From Paenibacillus_V sp046244365 (GTDB lineage Bacteria > Bacillota > Bacilli > Paenibacillales > NBRC-103111), in contig NZ_CP176395.1 of NCBI RefSeq assembly GCF_046244365.1, forward strand, positions 6,510,001-6,574,000: a stretch of 64,000 nt of DNA, in the 5' to 3' direction. A model generated the notes under the pieces. That model saw nothing but the letters and a program-made list of their open reading frames with translations, searched no databases and was not told the origin of the DNA. A program made the translations under genes and the position numbers. The number at the start of each line of letters is the position of its first letter. Position 1 is the stretch's first letter. Below are positions 26,606 through 36,397 of this stretch, one piece after another.

Positions 26606-29600
26606 CTACTTCAACATATACAGGGCGATCAACGCCACATCGGCGATATCGATGCGCCCGTCCTGGTTGAGATCGTAATGTTTGTTGCCGTCGTTCAGCG
26701 GCTGCCCTACCGTTTTGGCCACCGCGGTCAGATCCGATAACGTTACGCTGCCGTCTCCGTCCACGTCCTCAAGCAGACCCACTTTGTAGGCATGCGTCAA
26801 TGTTTGGCCGAGCGTATGGACCGTACCCGTTTGATCCGCGTCGTTCGCCGCGAGCTCGGATTGGCCCGATACCGTAATTTCGCTGGTACCGAGCTTGCCC
26901 TTCGGCTGAAAGACCAGGCGCGCCACGACCTCTCCCTCTTGGATGGCACCGCTTCCTGTCTTCGTCGCGATCAAGGTTACCTTGCCGTTATCGTCGCGCC
27001 AGGTAAAATAGCCGTTGCCGTCCGTCGCTATGTCCGATTTAGCCGAAGCCAGCTGAAAATACGCTGGATCGTAATTCACAACCGCTTTAACGGCATACAG
27101 ACCGTTTACGCTAACCGCTTTGATAGCCAGCTCGGCCGGCTCGCTGCCGGATCCGGCATTCTTCATTTCCATCTTCAGACCGCCCGGCGAGGAAGGCTCC
27201 TCCAAATCGTCCGGAGATGTAAGCGTAATATCGTCATAGTAAGCGTCGATCAAGCTCCATCTCGAACTGTAAGCCATGATGGACAGATGAGTCGTTCCTG
27301 CAGGGGCAATCCCCGTCACGTTCACCTCGCTCCAGCGATTCGGCGTTTTATCGGAGAACGGACTGGATTTGGAATCGAGCTGCTTCCCGTCTTTATCGTA
27401 AAAATAAAGGAGCAGCGCAGCGTCGTCGGGTTGGCCTCCGTTTACGTACACGCTCATGCCGGCCGTATACGTTTTGCCCGGCTTCGCGGCTATTTTGTCG
27501 GATTGCAGGCCTCCGGAAAGCTCTCTTGCCGTATCGACGACTTTTAAGCTTCGCGTTCCGGTCCGGCTTTTTGCATCCGTGACGGTGAATGGAATGCCTT
27601 CCGGATAAGGATTCGTCCAGCCGGGAATGCTCCCGTTCGCGCCCTGCTCCTCAAAGCCGCCGTTTCTCACCGGAATTTGCCGCACAGGCTTTTCGCCTTT
27701 CGTGACCGGGATCATCATGAGATGAGCGGTATCCGTGTAGTACATATTTTCGTTCCCGTTCGCATCCTCCGCAATCGCGAAAAACGCGATTTCTTTCCCC
27801 GTAGGGCTTAACTGGACAAAGTCCATCGTCTTCGGATCGACGACCGTCACGATATCCGCCAGATCGACGTACAAGAGTCCGTCCTTGCCCCACCGCGGGT
27901 GATACGGCCGCCAGAAGCCGTAATTGTTTACGCCCGGATAAATGTCTTTGTAGCCGGCGATTTGGTACGTGTCCGGATTCATTTTGAACACGATGCCGTC
28001 CACCGTCCCCCACAACAGACCGTCCGGCCCGAACGTCAGCCCGGTAATCATCGGAGGCTTATCCAGCTCCGGCAGGTCCAGCGTGAATTCGGCGAGCTTC
28101 TTCTCCTGCGCGACATCCCAGACGAACATCTTCGCTTCGGTTTCCGTCTGCGGGATGCCGAGACCTCCGTAAATGGTCGTCGAACCGTAAATGATGCCGT
28201 TCCGGTAAGCCAGGCCGGTAATGCTCTGATTATGGACGATATCCCGGTACACCTTCTTCGTTCCGGTAGCGGGATCGTAGATCGTCAGGGCGCCGCCGAG
28301 CTTTCCGTAGCCCGGGATCGTCCCGATCATCAGCTTGTTGTCGGCTGCGATCATAATATACGGACGGTCCTGGTCTTCTCCGATTTGAAACACTTGTTCC
28401 GCTGCAGGGACGGGCGTGCCGACTTTGCTGCGGTAAACGATCGCGCCCGGATAAACGCCGTAGTACATATAGTCGCCCAGTCCGACCATCCCTTCGGACT
28501 GTCCTAACGTAAAGTTGACGAACTTCCCGTCTTTCGGGTCGTAAACCGCCCCGGTTCCGCCCGGATAACCGCTCATATACAGCTTGCCGTCCGGTCCCGG
28601 CTCGAGATTATGGAGCGGATTCGGCACACCTTTTACGACCGGCGGCATATCCTTCCGCAACTCGTCCTTCACGTTCAGGATCGTAATCTTCCCGCTGCTC
28701 TGAACGGTGACAAGCGACTTGCCCGGAAACTTCGGATCGTCCGTAAATTCGATCCACTCCGCTCCGCGCAAGGAAGAACCGTAGCTGATTTTGGTGGAGC
28801 GCGCTTCGAATGTCGTCATATCGAGCTCCGCCAGCTTACGGTTCCCGATAATATACAGCTTGCCGTTCATCGAAGTCAGCTGATTGAAGCCGAACACGCC
28901 GATTCCCGTTTCCCCGCTAATCGTGGAGCCGACCTTCTTGTTCAGCCAAACTTGATTTTTCAAATCGTAAAACAACAGCTCGTTAAGCGTGTCATAGGCG
29001 AACCGGACCATCAAATAGCCGTCTACGACCGCCATGTCGTACGCAAACGGAACTTTATCCGCAGCGAGCCCCATGATGCCGGGAACAGCCTGGGAAATGA
29101 CCGTTTTTTCCCCCGTCTCCACGTTCAGCTTAACGACATTGCCGACCGATCCGATTCCGGTGTACAGAAAGCCTTCGTAGTAAGCCATAGAACGAACGTA
29201 TTCCTGCCCTGGAATCATGGAGCCGTAGTCTCTGAACGTTCCCGCGACCGGATCGTATTTGAACACTTTGCCGCTTTGGAACGTTCCGCCGTAGACGTTG
29301 CCCTTCTCGTCCGTCGTCATCGACCAGAGCGATTTCTCCCCCGGAAGGGGCTCCCCTATTTTCCGCACCGACTTCGTCGCGGGGGAATAGCTCCATAGCT
29401 CGCCGCGGCTTCCCGTAGCGATACCTGCAATATAAACCGTGCCGTCGGGCGCAATCGCGTGCCGCCACGACTGCTGCACGCCAGTCAGCGTAAAGGACCG
29501 GAGCAGCTTATTATCGCGGACGTCCACGATATTGAAGACCGCGTTATCGGCTGACACGGTCATATACGCCACTTCCCTGCCGTCTTCCTTGCCGAATACG

Positions 29601-29776
29601 GCATCATTAATCGATATGGCGTACGTCGGAACGCCGAGGTCGACCGGGTCGCCGAACGTTTTGCCGTTCCACGATTGCGCGGCCTGAACCGGCGGCGCGC
29701 CTGCGGCCAGCAAAGCGAAAATGCAGATAAGGGCGGTCAGTAATACGATTGGCTTGGTTCGCAGCAATCCTCCCAA
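26606..29776 (-). CDS. Secreted propeller-CBM-cohesin-dockerin protein
   Basis: 1056 residues, exported. In order: signal peptide (about 1-32, cleaved near PPVQAAQ); beta-propeller region (about 35-690); CBM4/9-like jelly roll (about 700-850, VRNGGFEEQG...YYDDITL); cohesin-like domain (about 862-995, beginning LKMEMKNAG, with AVVNYDPAYFQLA); and dockerin (about 1000-1056) with two Ca-binding repeats, DVDGDGSVTLSD and DLNQDGRIDIAD. TTG 29776 is preceded by GAGGAGG at seven bases. Having both a cohesin-like and a dockerin module would allow head-to-tail assembly. No hydrolase motif is seen. It follows a paralogue of the same architecture and a cell-anchored cohesin protein. Confidence 0.85.
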   Translation of the reverse strand: MGGLLRTKPIVLLTALICIFALLAAGAPPVQAAQSWNGKTFGDPVDLGVPTYAISINDAVFGKEDGREVAYMTVSADNAVFNIVDVRDNKLLRSFTLTGVQQSWRHAIAPDGTVYIAGIATGSRGELWSYSPATKSVRKIGEPLPGEKSLWSMTTDEKGNVYGGTFQSGKVFKYDPVAGTFRDYGSMIPGQEYVRSMAYYEGFLYTGIGSVGNVVKLNVETGEKTVISQAVPGIMGLAADKVPFAYDMAVVDGYLMVRFAYDTLNELLFYDLKNQVWLNKKVGSTISGETGIGVFGFNQLTSMNGKLYIIGNRKLAELDMTTFEARSTKISYGSSLRGAEWIEFTDDPKFPGKSLVTVQSSGKITILNVKDELRKDMPPVVKGVPNPLHNLEPGPDGKLYMSGYPGGTGAVYDPKDGKFVNFTLGQSEGMVGLGDYMYYGVYPGAIVYRSKVGTPVPAAEQVFQIGEDQDRPYIMIAADNKLMIGTIPGYGKLGGALTIYDPATGTKKVYRDIVHNQSITGLAYRNGIIYGSTTIYGGLGIPQTETEAKMFVWDVAQEKKLAEFTLDLPELDKPPMITGLTFGPDGLLWGTVDGIVFKMNPDTYQIAGYKDIYPGVNNYGFWRPYHPRWGKDGLLYVDLADIVTVVDPKTMDFVQLSPTGKEIAFFAIAEDANGNENMYYTDTAHLMMIPVTKGEKPVRQIPVRNGGFEEQGANGSIPGWTNPYPEGIPFTVTDAKSRTGTRSLKVVDTARELSGGLQSDKIAAKPGKTYTAGMSVYVNGGQPDDAALLLYFYDKDGKQLDSKSSPFSDKTPNRWSEVNVTGIAPAGTTHLSIMAYSSRWSLIDAYYDDITLTSPDDLEEPSSPGGLKMEMKNAGSGSEPAELAIKAVSVNGLYAVKAVVNYDPAYFQLASAKSDIATDGNGYFTWRDDNGKVTLIATKTGSGAIQEGEVVARLVFQPKGKLGTSEITVSGQSELAANDADQTGTVHTLGQTLTHAYKVGLLEDVDGDGSVTLSDLTAVAKTVGQPLNDGNKHYDLNQDGRIDIADVALIALYMLK

Positions 29777-29864
29777 TTGTTTTCCTCCTCACAAGATAAT
29801 CTTCGAATCTTATTTCTGTTCCTTTGCGGGGAACACCGAAACAGGTATGGTTGATCGAAATAGT

Positions 29865-29890
29865 CGGGGCCGCCGCTACAGCCGGCCCCA
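29865..29890 (-). terminator. Probable terminator after the 1046-residue protein
   Basis: A GGGGCCG(G)C...GCCGGCCCC stem is followed on the minus strand by GACTATTTC, a weak U-tract, so partial readthrough into the next gene is likely. Confidence 0.55.
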
Positions 29891-29903
29891 GCAGGTACTC
29901 CTT

Positions 29904-32900
29904 CTATTGCAACAGCCTCAGCGCAAGCGCAGCCACGTCCTGTACGTCCGTCTTCCCGTCGTTGTTTAAGTCGTATTTGACGTTATAGGCCCCGCCGACC
30001 GATTTGGCCAAGACAACCAGATCGATCAGGTTCCGGCTTCCGTCTTCATTCACGTCATATAAATCTTTGATGATCGTAACTGTAGCCTTCAGATCGCTCT
30101 CCGGAGAATACGTCTTTTTGGTCTCGTCGGCATCGATTTTTGCCAATTGCGACGTCTTGGCCAGAACGATCTCGGTACTTCCGTCCGTTATCGCTTTGAG
30201 CTTGACGACGGCAATATCCGCATTTCCGCTGATCACATGCTGGCCGAGCTGCGAAGCCACGAGCTTCACTTTCCCCGGCGTTTCCGAGGTGTAGTTGAAG
30301 GAAACGTCATTCCCCGCTTTGAAAGAATCGCTGAGCGTCACGCTCTCGACCGCAAATTTCGCAGGATCGTAAGAAAGCTCCGCGACTACCGAATACAGCT
30401 GGTCGGCAGCCTCCACCCTTACGGTTACGGGGACGACTCCGTTCATTTCGGTTCTCGTTACGGGCACATTCAGCTTGAAGACGCCGGCAGGAACTTCGGC
30501 AGCCGGAAATTTTCCGGTCAAGTTAAAATCGTCGTAATAGGCCGTCGTTATATAAAGCTGCGAGACGGAGGCGAACAGTCTTGCCGTTTTGGCGTTTGCG
30601 GGCGCCGTACCTGTCAGTTTGACCTCCTGCCAAGTTTTAAAGGGACCGGAAGTAAGATGGGTGAGCACGTCGCTGCCTGTCTGCTTGCCGCTCTCGTCGA
30701 AAAACCTCATCAAGAAGCTCGTTCGGCCCGAATCGATGTACAATCTTACGGACGCCGAATACGATTCGCCGGGCAAGACGGCAATGGGATCCGCTCCCAT
30801 CAAAATGGATTCCGTCGTAGACGTGTCGGTTACCTTCAAGCTCTTCTTACCGCTGAATGCCTGCTCGCTGCTGACGGAGAACGAGGTGTTCGGACTCGCT
30901 TGCGAAAGTCTGCTCCACCCGGGGATGTTCCCGTTGTCCAGCTCCGCTTCGAAGCTTCCGTTGCGAATGTTGAGCGCCGGAACGGTCGGGCCGCTGTTGT
31001 CTCCCGGCGTGACCGGAATCATCATCAGCCGGGTCGAGTCCGCATAATACATATTTCCGTCGTTGCCTAGCGTAAATAGCGGCGTCGCGATGTTCAGGCT
31101 TTTGAATTCCATCGTAAGCGGGTTGACGATCGTCAGCTTGCCGTAAAGATCCGTGTACAGCAGGCCGTCGGCGCCGAAACGAAGATGGATCGGACGCCAC
31201 ATGCCGTATTTTTGAACGCCGGGGTAGATCGTTTTGCTTTTGACCACCGCTTTGGTTGCCGGATCGACCGCGAAAATCGTACCGTCCGCAGCCGCCCACA
31301 GCAAGCCGTCCGGTCCGAATACGAGACCGCTGATCATGATCGGCGCCGTAGCGGAGCCCGGAATCGCCGGCGCGAATTCGGCGGTCTTCGTCTGCGTCGC
31401 CGTGTCCCAAATGAACATTTTGGCGGCGGTTGCCGTCGGCGTAGCGTCTAGTCCGCCCATGACGGTCGTCGAGCCGTAAATTTTGCCGTCCTTATAGGCG
31501 AGGCCGACGATGCTTTGGTCCTGCACCACATTCCGGTAAACGCGGTGCTTCGTTTCGGAGGCCGAGGCGGAATCGTATTCCACCAGCGCTCCGCCAAGCT
31601 TGCCGTAATCCGGAATCGTCCCCATATACATTTTGCTGCCCGCCGTCACGTTGACATAAGGGCGGTCTTGTTCTTCCCCGATGACAAAAAGCTTGACGGG
31701 ATTGCCCGCGGCGATCGGTTTGGCCGTATCCAGTTCGTAAATTTCCGCATGGGGATACGTATTGAATATAATCTTGCCGCCGATATGCCCGATGCTTTCG
31801 GGCTGACCCATCGTGAATACCGTGTTTTGCTTCGTCACCGGGTCGAATGCGGCGGCGGAGCCTCCCGGATAACCGCCCATGTACAGCTTGCCGTCCGGCC
31901 CCTTTTCCAAAGAATGAATCGGAATCGCCTGGCCGGCTACAATGGCCGGTTTCTCGATCCGTTTCTCGGTTTGGATGTTGAAGAAGCCAATGCTGCCGTT
32001 AAACAACGTGTTGACGAGCGTCGGACCCGGCAGCTCCGGATCGTTCGCGAACGTCGCCCAGCCTCCGCCCTTCATGGAGAAGCCCTGCTCCATCGCGGTC
32101 GCTCTTGTTTGGAACGTAGCCAGATCAAGCTCGATCAGCTTGTTTGCGCCCGTAGCGTTCAATTTGAAATACGCTTTGCCGTTCATCGGCTGCGATACGC
32201 GGTTGCCGTGGAAATTCGGGAATTGCTCGGGCCTCCACTGCCCTTGCACCAGATCGTAAGCGATCAGCGTGCTGATCCCGCCGCCGCTCAGATGGGCGAA
32301 CAAATAATCGCCGACGACATCCAAATTGTAAACGAACGGGTAGTTGCCATAGGTTACCCCCGTTACCGTAGGCAACGGTACCGGCGTTTTCTCTCCGGTC
32401 GCCGGATTCAGCTTGACGATGGCTCCGGCCGTGCCCAACCCCGCGTATAGCGAGCCGTTATGATAAGCGAGCGAACGGACATAGCTGTTCGTCTCCGACA
32501 TCCGGCCGTAATCGCTGAACTTTCCGGTTGCAGGGTCGTATTTCCAAACGAGCGCGTTCGGATACGTTCCGCCGTACACGTTGCCGGCCTCATCCGTGAC
32601 AAGTCCGTAGATGGCCGTCTCTCCGGCGCGAATGATGCCGAGCGGCTCGATTTCCTTCGTTGCCGCCGAATAACGGTACAGACGTCCGCCCGAAGAGGAA
32701 ATGTATACGCTGCCTCCGTCCGGCGAAACCACGAGCGACCACGAGTCTTTACCTTGCGGCATCGGAATCGCCCGCAGCACCGCGTACGTGTCGAGATTGA
32801 TGACGTTGAACTGTGCGGGCTCGCCCGCCAGCGCCGTATACAAGACGTTGCTTCCGTCTTCCTTGCCCACGACGCTGTCATAGATCGCGACCGACGAAAC

Positions 32901-33044
32901 CGACTTGATCGGCTGGCCCAAATCGACCGGCTGCCCGAACGTCGTGCCGATCGCGGCCTGCGCCCGAAGAACCGGGAATAGCGATAACAGCAGCAATGCA
33001 GCAAGCAGAATCGCAGTCATTCTTGCCGTCTTAGCTTGAACCAT
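29904..33044 (-). CDS. Secreted propeller-CBM-cohesin-dockerin protein, second copy
   Basis: 1046 residues with the same architecture as its downstream neighbour: signal peptide (about 1-31), propeller (to about 685), CBM4/9-like domain (about 690-840, LNIRNGSFEAE...YYDDFNL), cohesin-like domain (about 855-990, SVVAELSYDPAKFAVESV) and dockerin (about 995-1046, DVNEDGSRNLID and DLNNDGKTDVQD). The two proteins are clearly homologous yet well diverged, so the duplication is old. AAGGAGG precedes the ATG. Only 26 bp separate it from the SLH-anchored cohesin gene upstream, and no terminator lies between, so they are one transcript. Confidence 0.85.
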   Translation of the reverse strand: MVQAKTARMTAILLAALLLLSLFPVLRAQAAIGTTFGQPVDLGQPIKSVSSVAIYDSVVGKEDGSNVLYTALAGEPAQFNVINLDTYAVLRAIPMPQGKDSWSLVVSPDGGSVYISSSGGRLYRYSAATKEIEPLGIIRAGETAIYGLVTDEAGNVYGGTYPNALVWKYDPATGKFSDYGRMSETNSYVRSLAYHNGSLYAGLGTAGAIVKLNPATGEKTPVPLPTVTGVTYGNYPFVYNLDVVGDYLFAHLSGGGISTLIAYDLVQGQWRPEQFPNFHGNRVSQPMNGKAYFKLNATGANKLIELDLATFQTRATAMEQGFSMKGGGWATFANDPELPGPTLVNTLFNGSIGFFNIQTEKRIEKPAIVAGQAIPIHSLEKGPDGKLYMGGYPGGSAAAFDPVTKQNTVFTMGQPESIGHIGGKIIFNTYPHAEIYELDTAKPIAAGNPVKLFVIGEEQDRPYVNVTAGSKMYMGTIPDYGKLGGALVEYDSASASETKHRVYRNVVQDQSIVGLAYKDGKIYGSTTVMGGLDATPTATAAKMFIWDTATQTKTAEFAPAIPGSATAPIMISGLVFGPDGLLWAAADGTIFAVDPATKAVVKSKTIYPGVQKYGMWRPIHLRFGADGLLYTDLYGKLTIVNPLTMEFKSLNIATPLFTLGNDGNMYYADSTRLMMIPVTPGDNSGPTVPALNIRNGSFEAELDNGNIPGWSRLSQASPNTSFSVSSEQAFSGKKSLKVTDTSTTESILMGADPIAVLPGESYSASVRLYIDSGRTSFLMRFFDESGKQTGSDVLTHLTSGPFKTWQEVKLTGTAPANAKTARLFASVSQLYITTAYYDDFNLTGKFPAAEVPAGVFKLNVPVTRTEMNGVVPVTVRVEAADQLYSVVAELSYDPAKFAVESVTLSDSFKAGNDVSFNYTSETPGKVKLVASQLGQHVISGNADIAVVKLKAITDGSTEIVLAKTSQLAKIDADETKKTYSPESDLKATVTIIKDLYDVNEDGSRNLIDLVVLAKSVGGAYNVKYDLNNDGKTDVQDVAALALRLLQ

Positions 33045-33070
33045 TGGAAAAACCTCCTTCGTAGAATGGG

Positions 33071-35017
33071 TTACTTCTCTATACGCATGAGTAGCTTGTC
33101 GATCAGAACGGCCATATCCGCACGGCTGGACGCCTCTTGCGGAGCGAGGCGGTTTTCTCCGACGCCGTTGACGAGTCCGAGCTTTTTGGCCTTATATACC
33201 GAGGCTTTGGCCCAATCGCCGATCGCGTCGTCGTCGGCAAATTTCTCGTTTCCATCCGCTTCGGTTGCCGCTTCGTTACTCGCATACGCCCTCATCAGCA
33301 GCGCGATCATTTGCTCGCGGGTAACCGGATCTTCCGGATGGAAGCGGCCCTCATAGCCTTCCGCCACTCCCGCTTTATGCGCCGCTTCCACATAGCCGGC
33401 GAACCATTCGCCTTCCTTCACATCGCCGAACGCACCGCTGTAAGGAGCTTCCTGCCAATCGAATACGCGGGCAAGGAGCGTGACGAATTCTGCGCGCGTC
33501 ATCGTCTTGAACGGCTCGAAGCGGTTTGCGTCCGTCCCTTCGACCACATGCCTTGCGCTCAAGACGTCGATCGCTTGCCGGGCTTCCGCGTAGACGGACG
33601 ATACATCGTCATAATGCCCGGTAAATTCCATGACGGCATATCGGCTGAAGTGCGATACGTCCGCGGTAAACATGCGGTTTAGGCTGTCATGCTTGCCGCT
33701 GCGCAAATAATCCCACTGCCCTGCCGCCTCGTTGAAATGGTACAATCCGAGCTTGCGGGCCGAAAGAGTTCCAGGCTCATACGCCATGCTGACGGTAACC
33801 GGCGGCTCGAAGGAAGCGATACGCTGCCGGGACCCCTCTCGGACTCGCTCGGCTTCAAAGGTAAAGACGGCGGCCGGGCGGAGCGTATGTCTGCTGTCCT
33901 TCTGTTCCCATCCTTGCTCCTGCCTGACGGAGATGACGACGTCCTCGCGATCGCCGCGGATCGATTCGATCGGGAATCGCAGCCTTACGCCCGGAGCGAC
34001 GATGCTCACATCCGTCTCCGCGGCAGCGAGCGCTTCGATCGCCAACGAGTCGATAAGCACCGGATGGATGGCCTGTTCCGTTACTCGAATGCTCACAGAC
34101 TCCGGACGAGTTACGGCTATCCCTTTCCCCTCGGCCGCTTGCTTAAGAGCCATTATCGTTTGGACGGCGCTTCGTACGGCACTCTCGCTAATCGTCAAGA
34201 AAGTCTCTTGATTCCGCTCCGCCGTCACGGGAGTAAGGGTGAATAGCTTGGCCATAACCGCCTCGGCCAATTGAATCACATCCTGCTTTTCCTTCGCCGT
34301 TAACGATTGGGGCAGCTTTGCGATAAGATCGATCGCTTGCTCGGCCGCTTTCCGCGCATCTTGCTCCTTCAGGATGTCGCGAATGGCCTCAGCCAAAGGA
34401 GGTGCGCTCGGTGTCGGCGAAGGCGAATCCGTCGGTGCTGCGCTTGATGTCGGCGTCGGTGTCGGCGTCGGTGTCGGCGTCGGCGTCGGTCCCCCGCTTC
34501 CGTCGGAAATCGTCAGCTTAATCGGGCTACCCGGCTCGATTGGGATCGCTTCGAGATCGTCCCTCCCCGACTGGTTCACGAACGTTCGCGTCGAAACGGC
34601 TTTAAGCCCCCCAAGAGCGATTGCGGTCGTTCCCGGCTTGTTGGCGCGGAACGTAAACGTTCCGAGAGCAACCGTTTCTTTAAAGCCTCTATCCCCTGCA
34701 TTTTCCCTTATTAAAGGGTATAGGGTCGGCAGCTCCGTATCCGGCCGAAAATCATTGTAACCGCTTGCAATCGATTTGCGGATTAACGTTAACGCTTCCG
34801 TATCGAACTGAAGCTCGAATTGAATGCCATACAGATCGGCGACGTTCTCGGCCTTCGCATCGATCGTGAACGTATCGCCGACCTTAACGGAACCGCTATC
34901 CCTGACGAGCGTTGTCGTTGGCGTTACTGCCGCCGCCTCCGCAAATGCGATTATCGGGGTGAATGCGTACAGGCACAGGATGATAGAGCATGCTGCTGCA
35001 AAAAATGTTCGGGTCAA
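33071..35017 (-). CDS. SLH-anchored cohesin protein (candidate anchoring scaffoldin)
   Basis: About 648 residues, exported and bound to the cell wall. In order: signal peptide; a cohesin-like domain (about 35-172, VKVGDTFTIDAKAENV and QFELQFDTEALTLI); a Thr-Pro/Ser-Pro linker encoded by a GTCGGC/GTCGGT hexamer repeat; a helical segment; a beta-rich pre-anchor region ending VSHFSRYAV; and three SLH domains (about 468-648). Cohesin plus SLH is the architecture of anchoring scaffoldins such as OlpA of Clostridium thermocellum. TTG 35017 is chosen because AAGGAG lies eight bases upstream; an in-frame ATG ten codons earlier has no site. It is the first gene of the operon. Confidence 0.85.
   Translation of the reverse strand: MTRTFFAAACSIILCLYAFTPIIAFAEAAAVTPTTTLVRDSGSVKVGDTFTIDAKAENVADLYGIQFELQFDTEALTLIRKSIASGYNDFRPDTELPTLYPLIRENAGDRGFKETVALGTFTFRANKPGTTAIALGGLKAVSTRTFVNQSGRDDLEAIPIEPGSPIKLTISDGSGGPTPTPTPTPTPTPTSSAAPTDSPSPTPSAPPLAEAIRDILKEQDARKAAEQAIDLIAKLPQSLTAKEKQDVIQLAEAVMAKLFTLTPVTAERNQETFLTISESAVRSAVQTIMALKQAAEGKGIAVTRPESVSIRVTEQAIHPVLIDSLAIEALAAAETDVSIVAPGVRLRFPIESIRGDREDVVISVRQEQGWEQKDSRHTLRPAAVFTFEAERVREGSRQRIASFEPPVTVSMAYEPGTLSARKLGLYHFNEAAGQWDYLRSGKHDSLNRMFTADVSHFSRYAVMEFTGHYDDVSSVYAEARQAIDVLSARHVVEGTDANRFEPFKTMTRAEFVTLLARVFDWQEAPYSGAFGDVKEGEWFAGYVEAAHKAGVAEGYEGRFHPEDPVTREQMIALLMRAYASNEAATEADGNEKFADDDAIGDWAKASVYKAKKLGLVNGVGENRLAPQEASSRADMAVLIDKLLMRIEK
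34438..34490. repeat. Hexanucleotide repeat coding the Pro-Thr linker
   Basis: Tandem GTCGGC/GTCGGT units encode (PT)n on the minus strand. Length changes would alter linker length without frameshift. Confidence 0.8.
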
Positions 35018-35108
35018 GGGAACAACTCCTTCGTTTGGGTTATTCATGATTTAAGGGCTCGCTGTGCGACCCGCCCCCTTTCCGGCTATTCGTACGTCAT
35101 ACAAAAAA

Positions 35109-35195
35109 AACCTCTCACATGAGAAGTTTAGGGTAGAGGCCGTCTATCAACAATGAGGTGATTGTTCGATTTGCAGGGGGATGTTATGAAGATTG
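35109..35195 (-). promoter_or_regulatory. Promoter of the cohesin operon with shared upstream element
   Basis: On the minus strand TTGTTG (35148-35153) and TAAACT (35125-35130) are 17 bp apart. The -35 lies at the end of an element of about 47 bp (35148-35195) nearly identical to one at 41940-41986 before the importer operon. An inverted repeat (AACCTCTCA...TGAGAAGTT, 35109-35128) followed by eight T's on the minus strand overlaps the -10 and may stop readthrough from the kinase operon. Confidence 0.65.
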
Positions 35196-35258
35196 CGAAA
35201 GCTCGCTCTTTGCGGCAAAAACGGGTGCGATAACGCCCAGTAACTGAGCGAAATCGAC

Positions 35259-35286
35259 AAAAAAAGCGGCCTTCCCGAAAGGCCGC
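35259..35286 (-). terminator. Terminator of the response regulator gene
   Basis: GCGGCCTT/AAGGCCGC stem with a short loop is followed by TTTTTTT on the minus strand, 23 bp after the regulator stop. It separates the two-component operon from the cohesin operon. Confidence 0.9.
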
Positions 35287-35308
35287 AAGCATCCTTGCAC
35301 GTGCGGAA

Positions 35309-36397
35309 CTAGCTCTGCATCCGTTTTTTATATTCCATCGGGGTCAATCCGTAATGATCCTTAAACAGCTTCGAAAAATGAATGCTGTCCTCGTACCCTA
35401 CTTGCAAAGCGATTTCATAGCTTTTCAGAGAACTGTTCAGCAGCAGCTCCCTCGCATGACGCATTCGAACGGAAACCAAGTAGTTCCATATCGTGTTGCC
35501 CGTTTCCTGCTTAAACAGGTTCGCCAAGTAGGTCCGGCTCATCGCTACCGCGTCGGCTACCTCCTGCAAATTGATTTTTTCGGCATAATGCCGCTGCAAA
35601 TATAGCTTGACCTGCTCCACCGTACGCAGCGTACCGTTATTTTTGGCCCCGTTCATGAGCCGAAACATTTGCCGCGCTCCCTTTTCCAGCATGCCTACGC
35701 ATACCAGACGGAAAAAAAAGCGCATTTGCTCCCTCGCGATGACCGCAGGCTCCAGCTCGAGCTCGATGTCCTCTTCGGGCGCCCATTCGGTCGTTTCCTG
35801 TTTCATCCGTTCGAGGACAAGCCCAAGCCAGGTAGCCGACAGTTCATGCAGCAAGTAATAATGAGCGCCTACCCAGCCTTCCATCATTTCCAGCGTGTCC
35901 ACGACAAGCTGCTCCGTTCTCTCCATCTGCTGCGTCTGGAGCATGGACACCCATCGTTCCAGCATGGCCGTATGCTGCGGAAGCTTCTTCATAAGCAGCG
36001 CGACCGCCTTGTCCTTCCGCGTCTGCTTGATCCGCTTCACCGCCAGCTCGAGCGCATCGTTCAGCACGCTCTGCTCCACCGGCTTCATGACGTAATCGAC
36101 GGCGTTCAGCTGCAAGCTTTTGCGGACGTAAATGAAATCGTCGTGACTGGAGACGACGATGCAGGTCATATACGGATATTTTTCATTGATCAAATGAATA
36201 AGCTCGAGTCCGTCCATATGCGGCATCCGCACGTCCGTAATGCAAATATCCGCGTAGTGCCGTCCCAGCCAATCGAGGCATTTTACTCCGTTGGCCGCGC
36301 TTCCTGCAGCGATTACGTTGCGGCATTCCTTTAATTTGTTCGTCAAGCTGGAACGAATCAAGTGCTCGTCGTCGACGATGACTGCGCTATAGTGCAT
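35309..36397 (-). CDS. YesN-type response regulator (receiver plus AraC HTH)
   Basis: 362 residues. Receiver domain about 1-125, with VDDEHLI, phospho-Asp in CITDVRMPHMDG, and MKPVEQ (Lys). A helical middle region follows, then two AraC-type helix-turn-helix motifs (about 260-360; LQEVADAVAMSRTYLANLF and VGYEDSIHFSKLFKDHYG). AGGAGGT precedes the ATG. It overlaps the kinase gene by 11 bp. The likely targets are the promoters of the importer and cohesin operons, which share a common element. Confidence 0.95.
   Translation of the reverse strand: MHYSAVIVDDEHLIRSSLTNKLKECRNVIAAGSAANGVKCLDWLGRHYADICITDVRMPHMDGLELIHLINEKYPYMTCIVVSSHDDFIYVRKSLQLNAVDYVMKPVEQSVLNDALELAVKRIKQTRKDKAVALLMKKLPQHTAMLERWVSMLQTQQMERTEQLVVDTLEMMEGWVGAHYYLLHELSATWLGLVLERMKQETTEWAPEEDIELELEPAVIAREQMRFFFRLVCVGMLEKGARQMFRLMNGAKNNGTLRTVEQVKLYLQRHYAEKINLQEVADAVAMSRTYLANLFKQETGNTIWNYLVSVRMRHARELLLNSSLKSYEIALQVGYEDSIHFSKLFKDHYGLTPMEYKKRMQS

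Noticed and set aside
34740..34765. cre-like sequence near TTGTAACCGCTTGCAA
   Set aside because: Two mismatches to the consensus and inside coding sequence, far from a promoter.
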